A stretch of DNA of 61,230 nucleotides from Pelagibacterales bacterium SAG-MED13 (GCA_014654165.1 JACWDK010000004.1:1-61230); one strand, 5' to 3'; positions 1-8,707 are shown, counted from the stretch's first letter. A program made the numbers and translations. Notes: generated from the sequence alone by a model not told the origin.

Positions 1-2
1 TA

Positions 3-1352
3 TTGCAAGCTGAAAATAGTCCTTACTCTAGATTTATTATGAGAGTTCCAGGTTTTGGTAGCTCAGCTAATTCATATAACAGTTTTATAATTATTGCTTT
101 ATTAGATGACTGGAAAAATAGAAAAAAAGGTCAACAAGAAGTGCTGAGAGAGGCAATTGGAAAGATAGTTACCTTACCTCAAGCTTTAGCTTTTCCAATT
201 TCTCCTCAGTCAATTAGAGTTTCCAATTATAATAAGCCAGTACAAATGGTGATCTATGGAAATACTTACGATGAGCTAGAGAAAATTCAAAAAAAAGTAA
301 TTAGAAAACTTAGATCAAATAAAAATCTTTCTAGAATTGAGTCTGATTACAATCGAAATAAACCAGAAGTTAAATTAATAATTAATAAAAACAAAGCTAA
401 GGACCTAGGAGTTTCGACAAGATCAATTGGTGAAACGCTCGAGACCCTTTATGGAGGAAAAAGAATTACCACTTTTAATAAATCTGGCAAAGAATATCCT
501 ATTATAGTCCAACAATATTTATCTGATAGAAGAAATAAGGAAGGTGTTTCAAAAATTTTTATCCGCTCTGAAACCAACAAAAAACTAATTTCTTTATCAA
601 ATTTAGTAAGCTTTAAAGAGGAAGGATCTGCAAAAGAACTAGCGCGGTACAATAGACAAAGAGCAGTCACTATTTCAGCAAATATAAGTGAAAATTATAC
701 TTTAGTTGAAGCAATTAAATATTTTGAAAAAGTAATGAATGACTTAGCTCCTGAAAACCAAATTACCTGGAAAGGTAAATCTGAGGAGATAAAAGAGACA
801 AGTAATGAGTTATTTATTATCTTCGCCTTGGCATTACTGACTGCCTACTTAGTGATGGCGGCCACTTTTAATTCTTTTATTCATCCGTTTATAATTATTT
901 TAACTGTTCCTTTAGCTATTTTTGGTGGATTAATATTTATATTATTTCTTAATAGTTCAGTAAATATTTTTTCTCAAATAGCATTAATTATACTTATAGG
1001 TATTTCAACAAAAAATAGTATTTTGATCATAGATTACGCAAATCAGATTAGAACCACTGGAAAGAATATAGAATTATCTGTCCGGGAGGCGTGTGCAGTA
1101 AGATTTAGACCTATTGTAATGACATCCTTAAGTACAATGATTGCGATGATGCCCCTTGTTATAGGAAATTTTGGTCCAGGTGCCGGAGAAGGCTCGCGAT
1201 TAGCTGTGGGTTCAACAATTCTTGGTGGGATGATTATTTCAACTTTTTTTACTTTGTATGTTACTCCATCAATGTATTTAGCATTTGCAAAAAATACTAA
1301 GAGAATTGATGCAGTGGATTTAGAACTTAAAAAGCAATTAATTAAAAAATAA
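3..1352 (+). CDS. RND-family efflux transporter inner-membrane subunit, C-terminal part (5' end outside window)
   Basis: This is the last 449 residues of what should be a protein of about 1,000 residues. The reading frame is open to the window edge, so the true start lies upstream. The first ~270 residues match the second periplasmic porter region of AcrB-type pumps. They are followed by five hydrophobic segments at about 272-292, 299-320, 326-348, 373-393 and 405-430, i.e. TM8-12 of the RND fold, with the typical GISTKNSILI and RFRPIVMTSL motifs. The family exports hydrophobic compounds by proton antiport, together with a periplasmic adaptor and an outer-membrane channel; neither partner is visible here. 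The stop overlaps the convergent lipoprotein gene by 11 bp. The family is secure; the substrate is unknown. Confidence 0.9.
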   Translation: MQAENSPYSRFIMRVPGFGSSANSYNSFIIIALLDDWKNRKKGQQEVLREAIGKIVTLPQALAFPISPQSIRVSNYNKPVQMVIYGNTYDELEKIQKKVIRKLRSNKNLSRIESDYNRNKPEVKLIINKNKAKDLGVSTRSIGETLETLYGGKRITTFNKSGKEYPIIVQQYLSDRRNKEGVSKIFIRSETNKKLISLSNLVSFKEEGSAKELARYNRQRAVTISANISENYTLVEAIKYFEKVMNDLAPENQITWKGKSEEIKETSNELFIIFALALLTAYLVMAATFNSFIHPFIIILTVPLAIFGGLIFILFLNSSVNIFSQIALIILIGISTKNSILIIDYANQIRTTGKNIELSVREACAVRFRPIVMTSLSTMIAMMPLVIGNFGPGAGEGSRLAVGSTILGGMIISTFFTLYVTPSMYLAFAKNTKRIDAVDLELKKQLIKK

Positions 1353-1941
1353 TAAACCTATTTCTTTTAAGGTTTTTTTTACATTTTAATAATTGATCCC
1401 TATAAATATTAGATTGTTTTTGAACCTTTTTTGCCAGTTTTATTACTTTTTTATTTTTTTTATAATTTTTAAAATTACCCCAGCCCTCGTGATAAGCAAG
1501 ATATTGCTTAAAAGCATCTTTCTTTGAAATTTTTAATATTTCCTCGGTCTTGTTTGTGTACCAACCAATAAAATCTACGCTATCTTTATACCTTACTCTA
1601 GTTGCTAATTTATTTCCTGTTTCTTTTTTATACTGTTCCCAGGTACCTTTGATAGCTTGAGAATATCCAAATGAACTTGAAGGTCTTTTGAAAGGTATTA
1701 CTTTAAAAATTTTTTGCCTAGGGGGTTTAGCTAACCAATCAAAGTCGGACTCCATTTTGATAATTGCTAGTTGAATATAAATTGGAGTTCCCCATTTTTG
1801 CTCAACTTTTTTACTATGTTTATACCAAAAGTATTTCTCATCAAAAATTGAACAACTGTTTGATGTATTTCCCGGGATTGAAGCACAGGCTGAAACTAGT
1901 AAAAAAATTAAAATTATTAAATTATTTTTTAAAAATTTCAT
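1342..1941 (-). CDS. Small lipoprotein, lytic-transglycosylase (SLT)-like
   Basis: The 199-residue protein begins with a lipoprotein signal: a hydrophobic run then the lipobox LVSAC, with Cys19 as the likely acylation site. The mature part looks like a compact lysozyme-fold transglycosylase: Glu64 in the IIKMESDFDW context would be the catalytic acid, and SSSFGYSQAIKGTWEQY (about 88-104) resembles the GLMQ-type motif of SLT domains. Such enzymes cleave peptidoglycan glycan strands, giving anhydromuropeptides that AmpG-type permeases import; an AmpG-like gene lies at 21006. It overlaps the VanZ-like gene by 20 bp upstream and the RND gene by 11 bp at its 3' end. The Lys-rich tail is unassigned. 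The fold is inferred from motifs only. Confidence 0.7.
   Translation of the reverse strand: MKFLKNNLIILIFLLVSACASIPGNTSNSCSIFDEKYFWYKHSKKVEQKWGTPIYIQLAIIKMESDFDWLAKPPRQKIFKVIPFKRPSSSFGYSQAIKGTWEQYKKETGNKLATRVRYKDSVDFIGWYTNKTEEILKISKKDAFKQYLAYHEGWGNFKNYKKNKKVIKLAKKVQKQSNIYRDQLLKCKKNLKRNRFIIF
1354..1380 (+). terminator. Intrinsic terminator of the RND gene, inside the neighbouring coding sequence
   Basis: AAACCT (1354-1359) pairs with AGGTTT (1370-1375) across a 10-nt loop, and the 3' arm runs into eight T residues (1373-1380). The hairpin lies just after the RND stop but within the last codons of the minus-strand lipoprotein gene. Read on the minus strand, the same stem is followed by a T-rich stretch, so it could serve both genes. 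The stem is short and AT-rich, so the strength is uncertain. Confidence 0.5.
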
Positions 1942-2317
1942 ATTTATTTATAAGATTGTTAATAAAAAATACAACAAGCACACCAATTAAATTTCCAAAT
2001 AAATCTGACCATTGGTAACTTCTTGCTGGAATATATAAATGAAATATTTCAAGAATCACAGATATTGAAATTAGATATAGAATCAAATGATGATTTTTTT
2101 TTTTATTTTTAAATGTAAGGAATCCAATAATTGAAATTAAAAAAAATACATAAAAATGATTTGATGAAATTATAAAATCATCGGTAATTTGAGGTTGAGA
2201 TTTTATATCATTATAGACTATAAGCCCCAATAAACTGCCTGGGTAAAGATATAAAATAACCAAAATTATATTAATTAGATAAAAAATTATTTTATTATTT
2301 GAAAAAAATTTTGTCAT
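1922..2317 (-). CDS. VanZ-like integral membrane protein
   Basis: A 131-residue protein with about four hydrophobic segments (roughly 10-30, 48-68, 76-94 and 105-124). The C-terminal signature EIFHLYIPARSYQWSDLFGN (Glu, Pro-x-Arg, then Asp and Asn before a Gly-rich helix) is typical of VanZ-like proteins found widely outside glycopeptide resistance. The molecular function of such stand-alone homologues is not established. It is probably co-transcribed with the downstream lipoprotein gene, since the coding regions overlap by 20 bp, and its start faces gpmA across a 45-bp AT-rich gap that must hold both promoters. Confidence 0.7.
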   Translation of the reverse strand: MTKFFSNNKIIFYLINIILVILYLYPGSLLGLIVYNDIKSQPQITDDFIISSNHFYVFFLISIIGFLTFKNKKKNHHLILYLISISVILEIFHLYIPARSYQWSDLFGNLIGVLVVFFINNLINKYEIFKK

Positions 2318-2362
2318 TAAATTATATAGTTTTATTTATAAATTTATTTTACAAATAACAAT

Positions 2363-3076
2363 ATGAGTTTTTTAATATTAATAAGACATGGTCAGAGTAC
2401 CTGGAACCTGGAAAATAGATTCACTGGTTGGGTCGATGTAGATCTAACAGAAAATGGCAAACTGGAGGCTAAGAAGGCTGGTCATTTAATAAAAGAAAAA
2501 AATATTGAAATAGGATTCTATTATTCCTCAATTCAATTAAGGGCAAATAGTACTTTAAAAATAATACAAAAAATATTGAATGATGAAAAAAGCTTCAAAA
2601 CGGCATGGCAACTTAATGAGAGACATTATGGAGCTCTTACAGGATTAAATAAAATTGAAATGAGTGACAGATTGGGTAAACAAAAGGTACTAGAGTTTAG
2701 AAGATCTTGGGATGTTAAGCCTAGACCACTAAGTAAAAAAAGCCCCTATCACCCTTTAAACATATCTACTTATAAAAAGATATCTAAAAAGGTAATTCCT
2801 GATACAGAGTCTTTAAAGGATACATATAAGAGGGTTGTTAAATATTTTGAAGAAGACATTAAAAAAAATTTAATAAAGAATAATATCTTAATTTCTGCTC
2901 ATGGAAATTCAATAAGAGCTTTATGTAAATATTTATTCAATTTAAATAACGAAGATGTTTCTAAATTAGAGATACCTACAGGAAACCCTTTGTTAATAGA
3001 AATTAATAAAGATTTTAAACTAAAATCTTGTGAGTATCTTGACAAAGAAAGAGCTAAAGATCTTCTAATTTTTTAA
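2363..3076 (+). CDS. gpmA: 2,3-bisphosphoglycerate-dependent phosphoglycerate mutase
   Basis: Interconverts 3- and 2-phosphoglycerate in glycolysis and gluconeogenesis in the cytosol. The histidine-phosphatase motif LIRHGQSTWN is at the N-terminus, with His9 as the phosphorylated residue. FTGWVDVDLTENG follows, Glu86 sits in the ERHYGALTG motif, and the second catalytic His lies in SAHGNSIRAL near residue 180. The length of 237 fits the dPGM family. No glycolytic gene is adjacent. Its 3' end overlaps the convergent murU gene by 23 bp, so no separate terminator region exists. Confidence 0.96.
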   Translation: MSFLILIRHGQSTWNLENRFTGWVDVDLTENGKLEAKKAGHLIKEKNIEIGFYYSSIQLRANSTLKIIQKILNDEKSFKTAWQLNERHYGALTGLNKIEMSDRLGKQKVLEFRRSWDVKPRPLSKKSPYHPLNISTYKKISKKVIPDTESLKDTYKRVVKYFEEDIKKNLIKNNILISAHGNSIRALCKYLFNLNNEDVSKLEIPTGNPLLIEINKDFKLKSCEYLDKERAKDLLIF

Positions 3077-3743
3077 AAGTTTGTAGATTTGTTAAATGAT
3101 AAAAATTGTTACTACTTTTAAATCCATTCAATTGATGTTTTTTTAATAATTCATTCCATATTTCAGAGACAGAAAAATTTTTTATTTTGTAATTTTTAAA
3201 CAAGTTTTTATTTAAAATCTGACAACCAATATAAATATGGTTATTCTTTGCGTCTTTTCTTATTCTATAATTTTTTAAATTGAAATCACCCTTTAAATCT
3301 TTATCAAAACTTAACTTTTTATTTACAAGTAAAAGCAGATTATTTAATTTTTTTGAAAAATAAAAGTTTTGCATTTTATTAATCTCATTAATGTAATCTT
3401 TACTCCATAATGTATCAGGGTTAAAAATTATAAAATCATTATCCTTAGAATTATTAATCATATTTAATATTCCTCCACCAGTATCCAATATCTCATCACC
3501 ATCAGCAACTATTTGAATATCAATCGGAAATTTTTTACTATTAATAAAATTAAATATTTGACTACTTAAATGAAAAGTATTCAAAAAAATCTTTTTAACT
3601 CCAAGATTTATAATTACACTAATACATCGTTCTAATACAGTAATATGATTTAATTCTATAAGTGGCTTTGGTGTCTTTAAAGTTATTGGTTCTAGTCTTT
3701 TACCAAGTCCAGCACATAATATTAATGCTGTTTTAATTTCCAT
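3054..3743 (-). CDS. murU: N-acetylmuramate-1-phosphate uridylyltransferase (MurU-like nucleotidyltransferase)
   Basis: A sugar-phosphate nucleotidyltransferase of about 229 residues. The N-terminal signature ALILCAGLGKRLEPIT followed by TPKPLIEL is the NTP-binding loop, and DTGGGILN plus NPDTLW are conserved metal and nucleotide contacts. I place the start at the internal ATG at 3743, because the minus strand carries AAGGA about 8 nt ahead of it; a longer start at 3767 would overlap amgK more. Directly after amgK (11-bp overlap), it should convert MurNAc-1-phosphate to UDP-MurNAc, completing the fosfomycin-insensitive wall-recycling bypass known in Pseudomonas and Caulobacter. A mannose/glucose-1-phosphate substrate cannot be excluded from sequence, but context favours MurU. 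Confidence 0.85.
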   Translation of the reverse strand: MEIKTALILCAGLGKRLEPITLKTPKPLIELNHITVLERCISVIINLGVKKIFLNTFHLSSQIFNFINSKKFPIDIQIVADGDEILDTGGGILNMINNSKDNDFIIFNPDTLWSKDYINEINKMQNFYFSKKLNNLLLLVNKKLSFDKDLKGDFNLKNYRIRKDAKNNHIYIGCQILNKNLFKNYKIKNFSVSEIWNELLKKHQLNGFKSSNNFYHLTNLQTFKKLEDL

Positions 3744-4689
3744 TTTTTTTTTCCTTAAAATATTCATTTAAAAGTTTTTTTAAATCTAAAAACACCTCAT
3801 TATCCATTATTCTCATGTTAATCAAAGTCCACGCGTGAGGTATTAAATTAAGGTAATCCTTTTTACCATCTCTTATCGCAAGTCTGGTGAAAATTCCGAT
3901 TATTTTAAGATTTCTTAAAACTGATAGTATTTCAAAATCATTTTTAAATTCATTTTTATCTAATTTTTTTTGCTTATTTACATATAATTCGTAGATTTTA
4001 TTTTTTAACGATCTTGAAGTTTTATGTCTCACATCATCTATTAAAGACGCCAGGTCATAAGCTTTGTTACCAATCATAGCATCTTGACTATCAATTACAC
4101 CTATTCTTTTTTTAAAAAGCATTAAATTTGAAACGTGAAAATCTCGATGTGTAAGAACATTATTTTTTAACTTTAAATTAAAACTCAACTTTTTAATAAT
4201 CTTTTTAAATTTCTTACAAAATTGATATCTTTTTTTTTTGGACAAGTTTTTTTTTATATACCAATTACAAAATAAATTTGCTTCCTTTACAAGAAACATC
4301 TTTTTATATTTTGGAATTAAATATGTTTTACCTTTAAAATTTTTTGAACTTTTATCTTTTATAGATTGAAATTTATTCAAAACTTCTATTATTTTTTTAT
4401 AATGAATAAATTTATTGTTATTTCTTTTTTTCAAAATTTTAAAAAAAGTATCATCTCCAAAATCTTCTATTTCTAAATAATTTTTATTATAATTCTCCTT
4501 ATATAAATTAGGCGCTAAAATATCATTTTTATTTAAGACTCTATTAATCGCATCATATACTAACAAATTTTTGAATTTTTCTTTTTTTGCGAATACTATT
4601 ACTGAAGTAAAAGATTTGTCTCTTTTCCTATAAAACTGTCGAAAAGATGCGTCTCCTTTTATTTTTTTTAGAAATTTAATATTTTTCAT
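3733..4689 (-). CDS. amgK: Anomeric N-acetylmuramate/N-acetylglucosamine kinase (AmgK-like, aminoglycoside-phosphotransferase fold)
   Basis: A 318-residue APH-fold kinase. HRDFHVSNLM (181-190) gives the catalytic Asp183 and metal-binding Asn188, and GVIDSQDA contains the metal-binding Asp200. The N-terminal half is Lys/Asn-rich and poorly conserved, as usual for this family in AT-rich genomes. AmgK phosphorylates MurNAc (and GlcNAc) at the anomeric carbon to feed MurU. The order tsaE-amgK-murU is a recurring alphaproteobacterial arrangement. It starts 7 bp after tsaE and overlaps murU by 11 bp, so the three are likely one transcript. The substrate is inferred from family and neighbours. Confidence 0.87.
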   Translation of the reverse strand: MKNIKFLKKIKGDASFRQFYRKRDKSFTSVIVFAKKEKFKNLLVYDAINRVLNKNDILAPNLYKENYNKNYLEIEDFGDDTFFKILKKRNNNKFIHYKKIIEVLNKFQSIKDKSSKNFKGKTYLIPKYKKMFLVKEANLFCNWYIKKNLSKKKRYQFCKKFKKIIKKLSFNLKLKNNVLTHRDFHVSNLMLFKKRIGVIDSQDAMIGNKAYDLASLIDDVRHKTSRSLKNKIYELYVNKQKKLDKNEFKNDFEILSVLRNLKIIGIFTRLAIRDGKKDYLNLIPHAWTLINMRIMDNEVFLDLKKLLNEYFKEKKNGN

Positions 4690-4696
4690 TTGATTA

Positions 4697-5143
4697 TTAC
4701 AAATCTAAACCTTTAATATTTACAGATCTTTTTTTATAATCATCCTTATATTCAAATGATATCTCTATTAAATTTTTTGGTTTTTTTTTAATTATTTGAG
4801 GCCATTCAATTAAAGTGATTATATTTGAATTATCTTCAAATAAGTTTAAATTTTTTAGTTCCTCAATTTTTTTTAGTCTAAATAAATCATAGTGATTTAT
4901 TTTAAATTTTTTAATTTGATACTCATTAAGTATATTGAATGTTGGACTAGTAACTTCAGTTTGATTTATCTTATTTTCCTTTTGAAATTTATTAATCAAA
5001 TATTTGACAAATGTTGTTTTGCCTACACCCATTTCTCCATATAGATATAACACATCACCAATTTTGATTTTTTTTTGTATATTATTTGCTAATTCTTCTG
5101 TTTTATATTCTGAAGATAAATCAATATTAGTAGCGGTAGGCAT
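4697..5143 (-). CDS. tsaE: tRNA threonylcarbamoyladenosine biosynthesis ATPase TsaE
   Basis: A 148-residue P-loop protein with the Walker A motif GEMGVGKTT at residues 36-44, followed by the family motifs [17 protein letters not shown] and LIEWPQ. TsaE works with TsaB and TsaD to make the t6A37 modification of ANN-decoding tRNAs. Its start lies 17 bp inside the 3' end of ahcY, so translation is probably coupled. The downstream partner amgK begins 7 bp later. Length and motifs are normal. Confidence 0.95.
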   Translation of the reverse strand: MPTATNIDLSSEYKTEELANNIQKKIKIGDVLYLYGEMGVGKTTFVKYLINKFQKENKINQTEVTSPTFNILNEYQIKKFKINHYDLFRLKKIEELKNLNLFEDNSNIITLIEWPQIIKKKPKNLIEISFEYKDDYKKRSVNIKGLDL

Positions 5144-6413
5144 TAGGTTTAAAAGGACCTTCTACACCAACACTTATATAGTCCGCCTGATCTTTGGATA
5201 ATTTTGTTAATTTTGCTCCAACTTTTTTAAGGTGAAGAGTTGCAACTTTTTCATCTAAATGTTTAGGCAAAACGTAAACTTTATTTTCATAACTTTTATG
5301 ATTATTCCAAAGCTCAATTTGAGCAATTACTTGATTAGTAAACGAAGCACTCATTACAAAACTTGGATGACCTGTAGCACAGCCTAAGTTGACTAATCTT
5401 CCCTCTGCTAAAAGAATTATCCTTTTTTTACTTGGAAGTTCTATTTCATGTACCTGGGGTTTCACCTCAGTCCACTTATAGTTTTTTAAGGCTTCGACTT
5501 GTATCTCATTATCAAAGTGACCAATATTACACAATATAGCTCTATCTTTCATGTCTCTCATATGATCTGCGGTAACAATATCTTTGTTACCAGTTGCTGT
5601 TACTACAATATCGGCTTTACTTATTGCTTCTTCCATCAATACAACTTCGTAACCTTCCATAGCAGCTTGTAATGCACAAATAGGATCGGCTTCTGTTACT
5701 AAAACTCTGGCACCACTTTGTCTTAAGGATGCAGCACTTCCTTTTCCAACATCACCAAATCCTGCGACAATAGCTATTTTTCCTGACATCATAACATCAG
5801 TAGCTCTTCTTATTCCATCAACTAGACTTTCTCGACATCCATATAAATTATCAAACTTAGATTTTGTTACAGAATCATTCACATTGATCGCCGGTACAAG
5901 GAGTGATTTGTCATTCTCCATTTTATTTAAAGCTTTAATACCTGTAGTTGTTTCTTCAGAAACACCTTTAACATCCTTTAACAATTCTTGATATTCATTA
6001 TGCATTATAGCTGTTAGATCACCACCATCATCTAGTAACATGTTCGGTTTCCATTCTTTTTTGCCAATAATGGTTTGTTTAATACACCAAAGATATTCTT
6101 CTTCTGTTTCACCTTTCCATGCATAAACAGGTATTCCAGCTTTCGCGATTGCTGCAGCTGCATGATCTTGTGTTGAAAAAATATTACAAGAAGACCATCT
6201 CACGTCAGCACCTAGATCAACTAATGTTTCAATTAGTACTGCAGTTTGAATTGTCATGTGTAGACAACCTATAATCTTTGCACCTTTTAAAGGAGATTTA
6301 CCTGCATATTCTTCTCTCAAGGCCATCAATCCTGGCATCTCACTTTCAGCTATTGAAATTTCTTTTCGTCCAAATTCCGCTTCCGATATATCTTTTACTT
6401 TGAAATCATCCAT
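5127..6413 (-). CDS. ahcY: S-adenosylhomocysteine hydrolase (adenosylhomocysteinase)
   Basis: Splits S-adenosylhomocysteine into adenosine and homocysteine, removing the product inhibitor of all SAM-dependent methyltransferases. The 428 residues show the substrate domain ([27 protein letters not shown]), the NAD-binding GFGDVGKG at 218-225 and the C-terminal PFKPNAYRY tail. The N-terminus [19 protein letters not shown] aligns with the family start, so the ATG at 6413 is right, although it is preceded by AAAACCCCCC and no Shine-Dalgarno sequence. It lies 45 bp after chvG. In many alphaproteobacteria hprK and PTS genes stand in between; they are absent here. I see no SAH or SAM riboswitch in the short leader. 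Confidence 0.98.
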   Translation of the reverse strand: MDDFKVKDISEAEFGRKEISIAESEMPGLMALREEYAGKSPLKGAKIIGCLHMTIQTAVLIETLVDLGADVRWSSCNIFSTQDHAAAAIAKAGIPVYAWKGETEEEYLWCIKQTIIGKKEWKPNMLLDDGGDLTAIMHNEYQELLKDVKGVSEETTTGIKALNKMENDKSLLVPAINVNDSVTKSKFDNLYGCRESLVDGIRRATDVMMSGKIAIVAGFGDVGKGSAASLRQSGARVLVTEADPICALQAAMEGYEVVLMEEAISKADIVVTATGNKDIVTADHMRDMKDRAILCNIGHFDNEIQVEALKNYKWTEVKPQVHEIELPSKKRIILLAEGRLVNLGCATGHPSFVMSASFTNQVIAQIELWNNHKSYENKVYVLPKHLDEKVATLHLKKVGAKLTKLSKDQADYISVGVEGPFKPNAYRY

Positions 6414-6458
6414 GGGGGGTTTTCTAACAATAAAGGGTTAATTAATCAATAGCACTCT

Positions 6459-8000
6459 TTACACTTTTGGGAATATAATTTCCATACTCGCACCTTTTTG
6501 ATCTACTCTGTTAGATGCTTTAATAGTGGCATTATGTAAATCAACTAAGTTTTTAACTATATTTAAACCAAGTCCAGAGTGCTGTCCAAATTTATCAGGT
6601 CTATTACTATAAAATCTATTAAATATTTTATTTGTATCTTTTTCTTTAAAACCTCGACCTTGATCTAGTACGTTAATGGTAACTTTACCATTATTATCCT
6701 TAGCAACTTTCACTATTACATCTTTATTATCCTCACTAAAAGAAATTGCATTTTCAAGAAGATTAGCAACTATTTGTTCAATTCTATTTTCTATTCCATA
6801 AATAAAATATTTATTTTTTTTATCGTTTTGGTAATAAATTTTAATTCCTTTTTTTAATTTATAAATACTATTAAAATCATCCACTACAGATTTAATGATG
6901 GGTTCTATATCTAATTTTTTAATTTTCTCCTTACTTAAAGCCACTTCATCTTTTAACATTTGTGAATAATCAGTAATTAACCTCTCTATTCTCTGAACAT
7001 CATGACTCAATATATTAACTAGTTTTACTCTTTGATTAACATCATTTGTGTCGTGTAATATTTCTGAAGCACTTTTTAAAGAAGCAAGAGGGTTTCTTAT
7101 TTCATGGACTAAATCAGTTGAAAAGTTTTCTGCTTGAGAAACTCTTTTTTGTAATTCTAATGTCATATCATCTAAAGAATTTGATAGTAATCCTAATTCG
7201 TCATTTCTTAACTTAAGCGACTCAATATTAGTAGCTTTAGGATCTTTTTCTTTAATTTTTTTAGTATAACTAACTAAGTTTTTTATAGGTTTGAGAAAGT
7301 ACCTATTTAAAACAAAAGAAAAAATCAATATTACGATACCAACTGCTATAGCAGTTCTTATAATAAAACTCTCCCTTTCATCTATAGCAGCTTTAATATC
7401 ATTTGCATTTTCTGTGATTGCTAAATAGCCAATATTTTTATCATTTTTCATGACATTTTTAATTGTTGTTAGCTTAAACTTGTTAAATTCATCCTCTGTG
7501 AAAGTAAAATGAATACCAAAATTTTTTGATCCTGCGTAATTAAACAAAATATCATTTAGAGATACTGTATTATCATTTCCTATATTAATATTTTTTTTTT
7601 TAGTTATATCTTCTGTTATTTCTGGACTTAATATCTCTAATTCCACTGTATCTAATCTTTTTTGGAATGATCTTGGATCCAAATCTAGTGTGTCTGTGTC
7701 ACCAACTAAATTTAGTTCATTATCAAAAAATACAACCCTATCAAGATTTTGAAAAAGAAATCTTGTAGAAAATAAAAATTTTCTTATATCTTCTTCTACA
7801 AATTTTACTTCTAATCTAATTAAATTATCAATCGTATTATTAATAATTTCAATATGGTTTGATGATTTTTTTTTAATTAAATTTGGTTGGACATTATTTA
7901 TATAAATAAAAGTAAATAATCCAATTATTGTAAAAAATATTAAATTTATAAATAAAAATTTTTTTAAGATTGATAAGTTTTTAAGAAAATTGTTGAACAT
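6459..8000 (-). CDS. chvG: Sensor histidine kinase, ChvG-like
   Basis: A 513-residue membrane kinase: TM1 at about 14-35, a periplasmic sensor region of about 175 residues, TM2 at about 214-235, a HAMP region at about 235-287, the H-box DLVHEIRNPLASLKS with phospho-accepting His299, and an ATPase domain with N-box (QIVANLLENAISFS), G1 (VLDQGRGF) and G2 (HSGLGLNIV). ChvG/ExoS-type kinases respond to acid or envelope stress in Rhizobiales and Caulobacter; the signal here is unknown. It overlaps the upstream response regulator by one base (TAATG), so the two are translationally coupled, and ahcY follows. The name rests on gene order and the strongly ChvI-like partner. Confidence 0.88.
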   Translation of the reverse strand: MFNNFLKNLSILKKFLFINLIFFTIIGLFTFIYINNVQPNLIKKKSSNHIEIINNTIDNLIRLEVKFVEEDIRKFLFSTRFLFQNLDRVVFFDNELNLVGDTDTLDLDPRSFQKRLDTVELEILSPEITEDITKKKNINIGNDNTVSLNDILFNYAGSKNFGIHFTFTEDEFNKFKLTTIKNVMKNDKNIGYLAITENANDIKAAIDERESFIIRTAIAVGIVILIFSFVLNRYFLKPIKNLVSYTKKIKEKDPKATNIESLKLRNDELGLLSNSLDDMTLELQKRVSQAENFSTDLVHEIRNPLASLKSASEILHDTNDVNQRVKLVNILSHDVQRIERLITDYSQMLKDEVALSKEKIKKLDIEPIIKSVVDDFNSIYKLKKGIKIYYQNDKKNKYFIYGIENRIEQIVANLLENAISFSEDNKDVIVKVAKDNNGKVTINVLDQGRGFKEKDTNKIFNRFYSNRPDKFGQHSGLGLNIVKNLVDLHNATIKASNRVDQKGASMEIIFPKV

Positions 8001-8707
8001 TAACTAACATTCCACCTATATCCACTCCCATATCTAGTCTCAATTGCTGAAAAATCAGGATCAATTTTTTTAAATTTTTTTCTAATTCTTTTTACATGAC
8101 TGTCAATAGTGCGATCCTCTATGTCTGTATCCTCCCGATAAGCTATATCCATTAATTGTGCTCTCTCTTTTATAATACCAGGCCTTTTTGCCAATTCTTT
8201 AACTAATAAAAATTCTGTGGTGGTTAGCTTATCTGGAAGTTGCTTACCATCCCATTCGCACTCAAGCTGAGATGGGTCTAACTTTAATCTCCCATGAGAA
8301 ATTATATTTTTACTTTCCTCTATTGTATCTTTTGTATCTTTTTTTCTTAATTGAACTCTTATTCTTTCTATCAGTACTTTGATCGAAAAACCCCCTGACT
8401 TTTTGACATAATCATCGGCCCCTAGTTTTAAACCTAGTAATTCATCAATTTCATCATCTTTAGAGGTTAAAAAAATTACTGGTAAAGAAGTTTTTTTTCT
8501 TAATTTTTTTAATAATTCTTCTCCATCCATTTTTGGCATTTTAATATCAATAATTGCTAAATCCGGTGGTGTCCTTGTGAGACCTATTAAAGCACTTTCA
8601 CCATCAATATAGGTTTGAACATTGAAACCCTCTTTTTCTAAAGCTATACTTAAGCTTGTTAAAATATTTCTATCATCATCTATGAGTGCAATTGTTTGTT
8701 TGTGCAT
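8000..8707 (-). CDS. chvI: OmpR-family response regulator, ChvI-like
   Basis: A 235-residue receiver plus winged-helix regulator. The receiver has the acidic pocket Asp10-Asp12, phospho-acceptor Asp54 in IIDIKMPKMDG, Thr81 and Lys103. The N-terminal text ALIDDDRNILTSLSIALE and SKDDEIDELLGLKLGADDY are characteristic of ChvI. The C-terminal DNA-binding domain (about 135-233) contains TTEFLLVKELAKRPG and IDSHVKRIRKKF, ending in the wing RYGSGYRW. The oddity is that the usual Lys-Pro-Phe after the last receiver strand is Lys103-Ser-Gly-Gly-Phe, an in-frame replacement that removes the cis-proline. It is probably the first gene of the chvI-chvG(-ahcY) transcript. Confidence 0.92.
   Translation of the reverse strand: MHKQTIALIDDDRNILTSLSIALEKEGFNVQTYIDGESALIGLTRTPPDLAIIDIKMPKMDGEELLKKLRKKTSLPVIFLTSKDDEIDELLGLKLGADDYVKKSGGFSIKVLIERIRVQLRKKDTKDTIEESKNIISHGRLKLDPSQLECEWDGKQLPDKLTTTEFLLVKELAKRPGIIKERAQLMDIAYREDTDIEDRTIDSHVKRIRKKFKKIDPDFSAIETRYGSGYRWNVS

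Noticed and set aside
6414-6458. SAM/SAH riboswitch in front of ahcY
   Set aside because: The leader is only 45 nt and lacks the SAM-II GATTTAAC/GCTAAA elements and any SAH-type pseudoknot.
8385-8405. Possible frameshift in chvI at the G5 run
   Set aside because: The frame reads through correctly on both sides with canonical ChvI residues; the difference is exactly two extra codons, so an in-frame change is more likely than an indel error.
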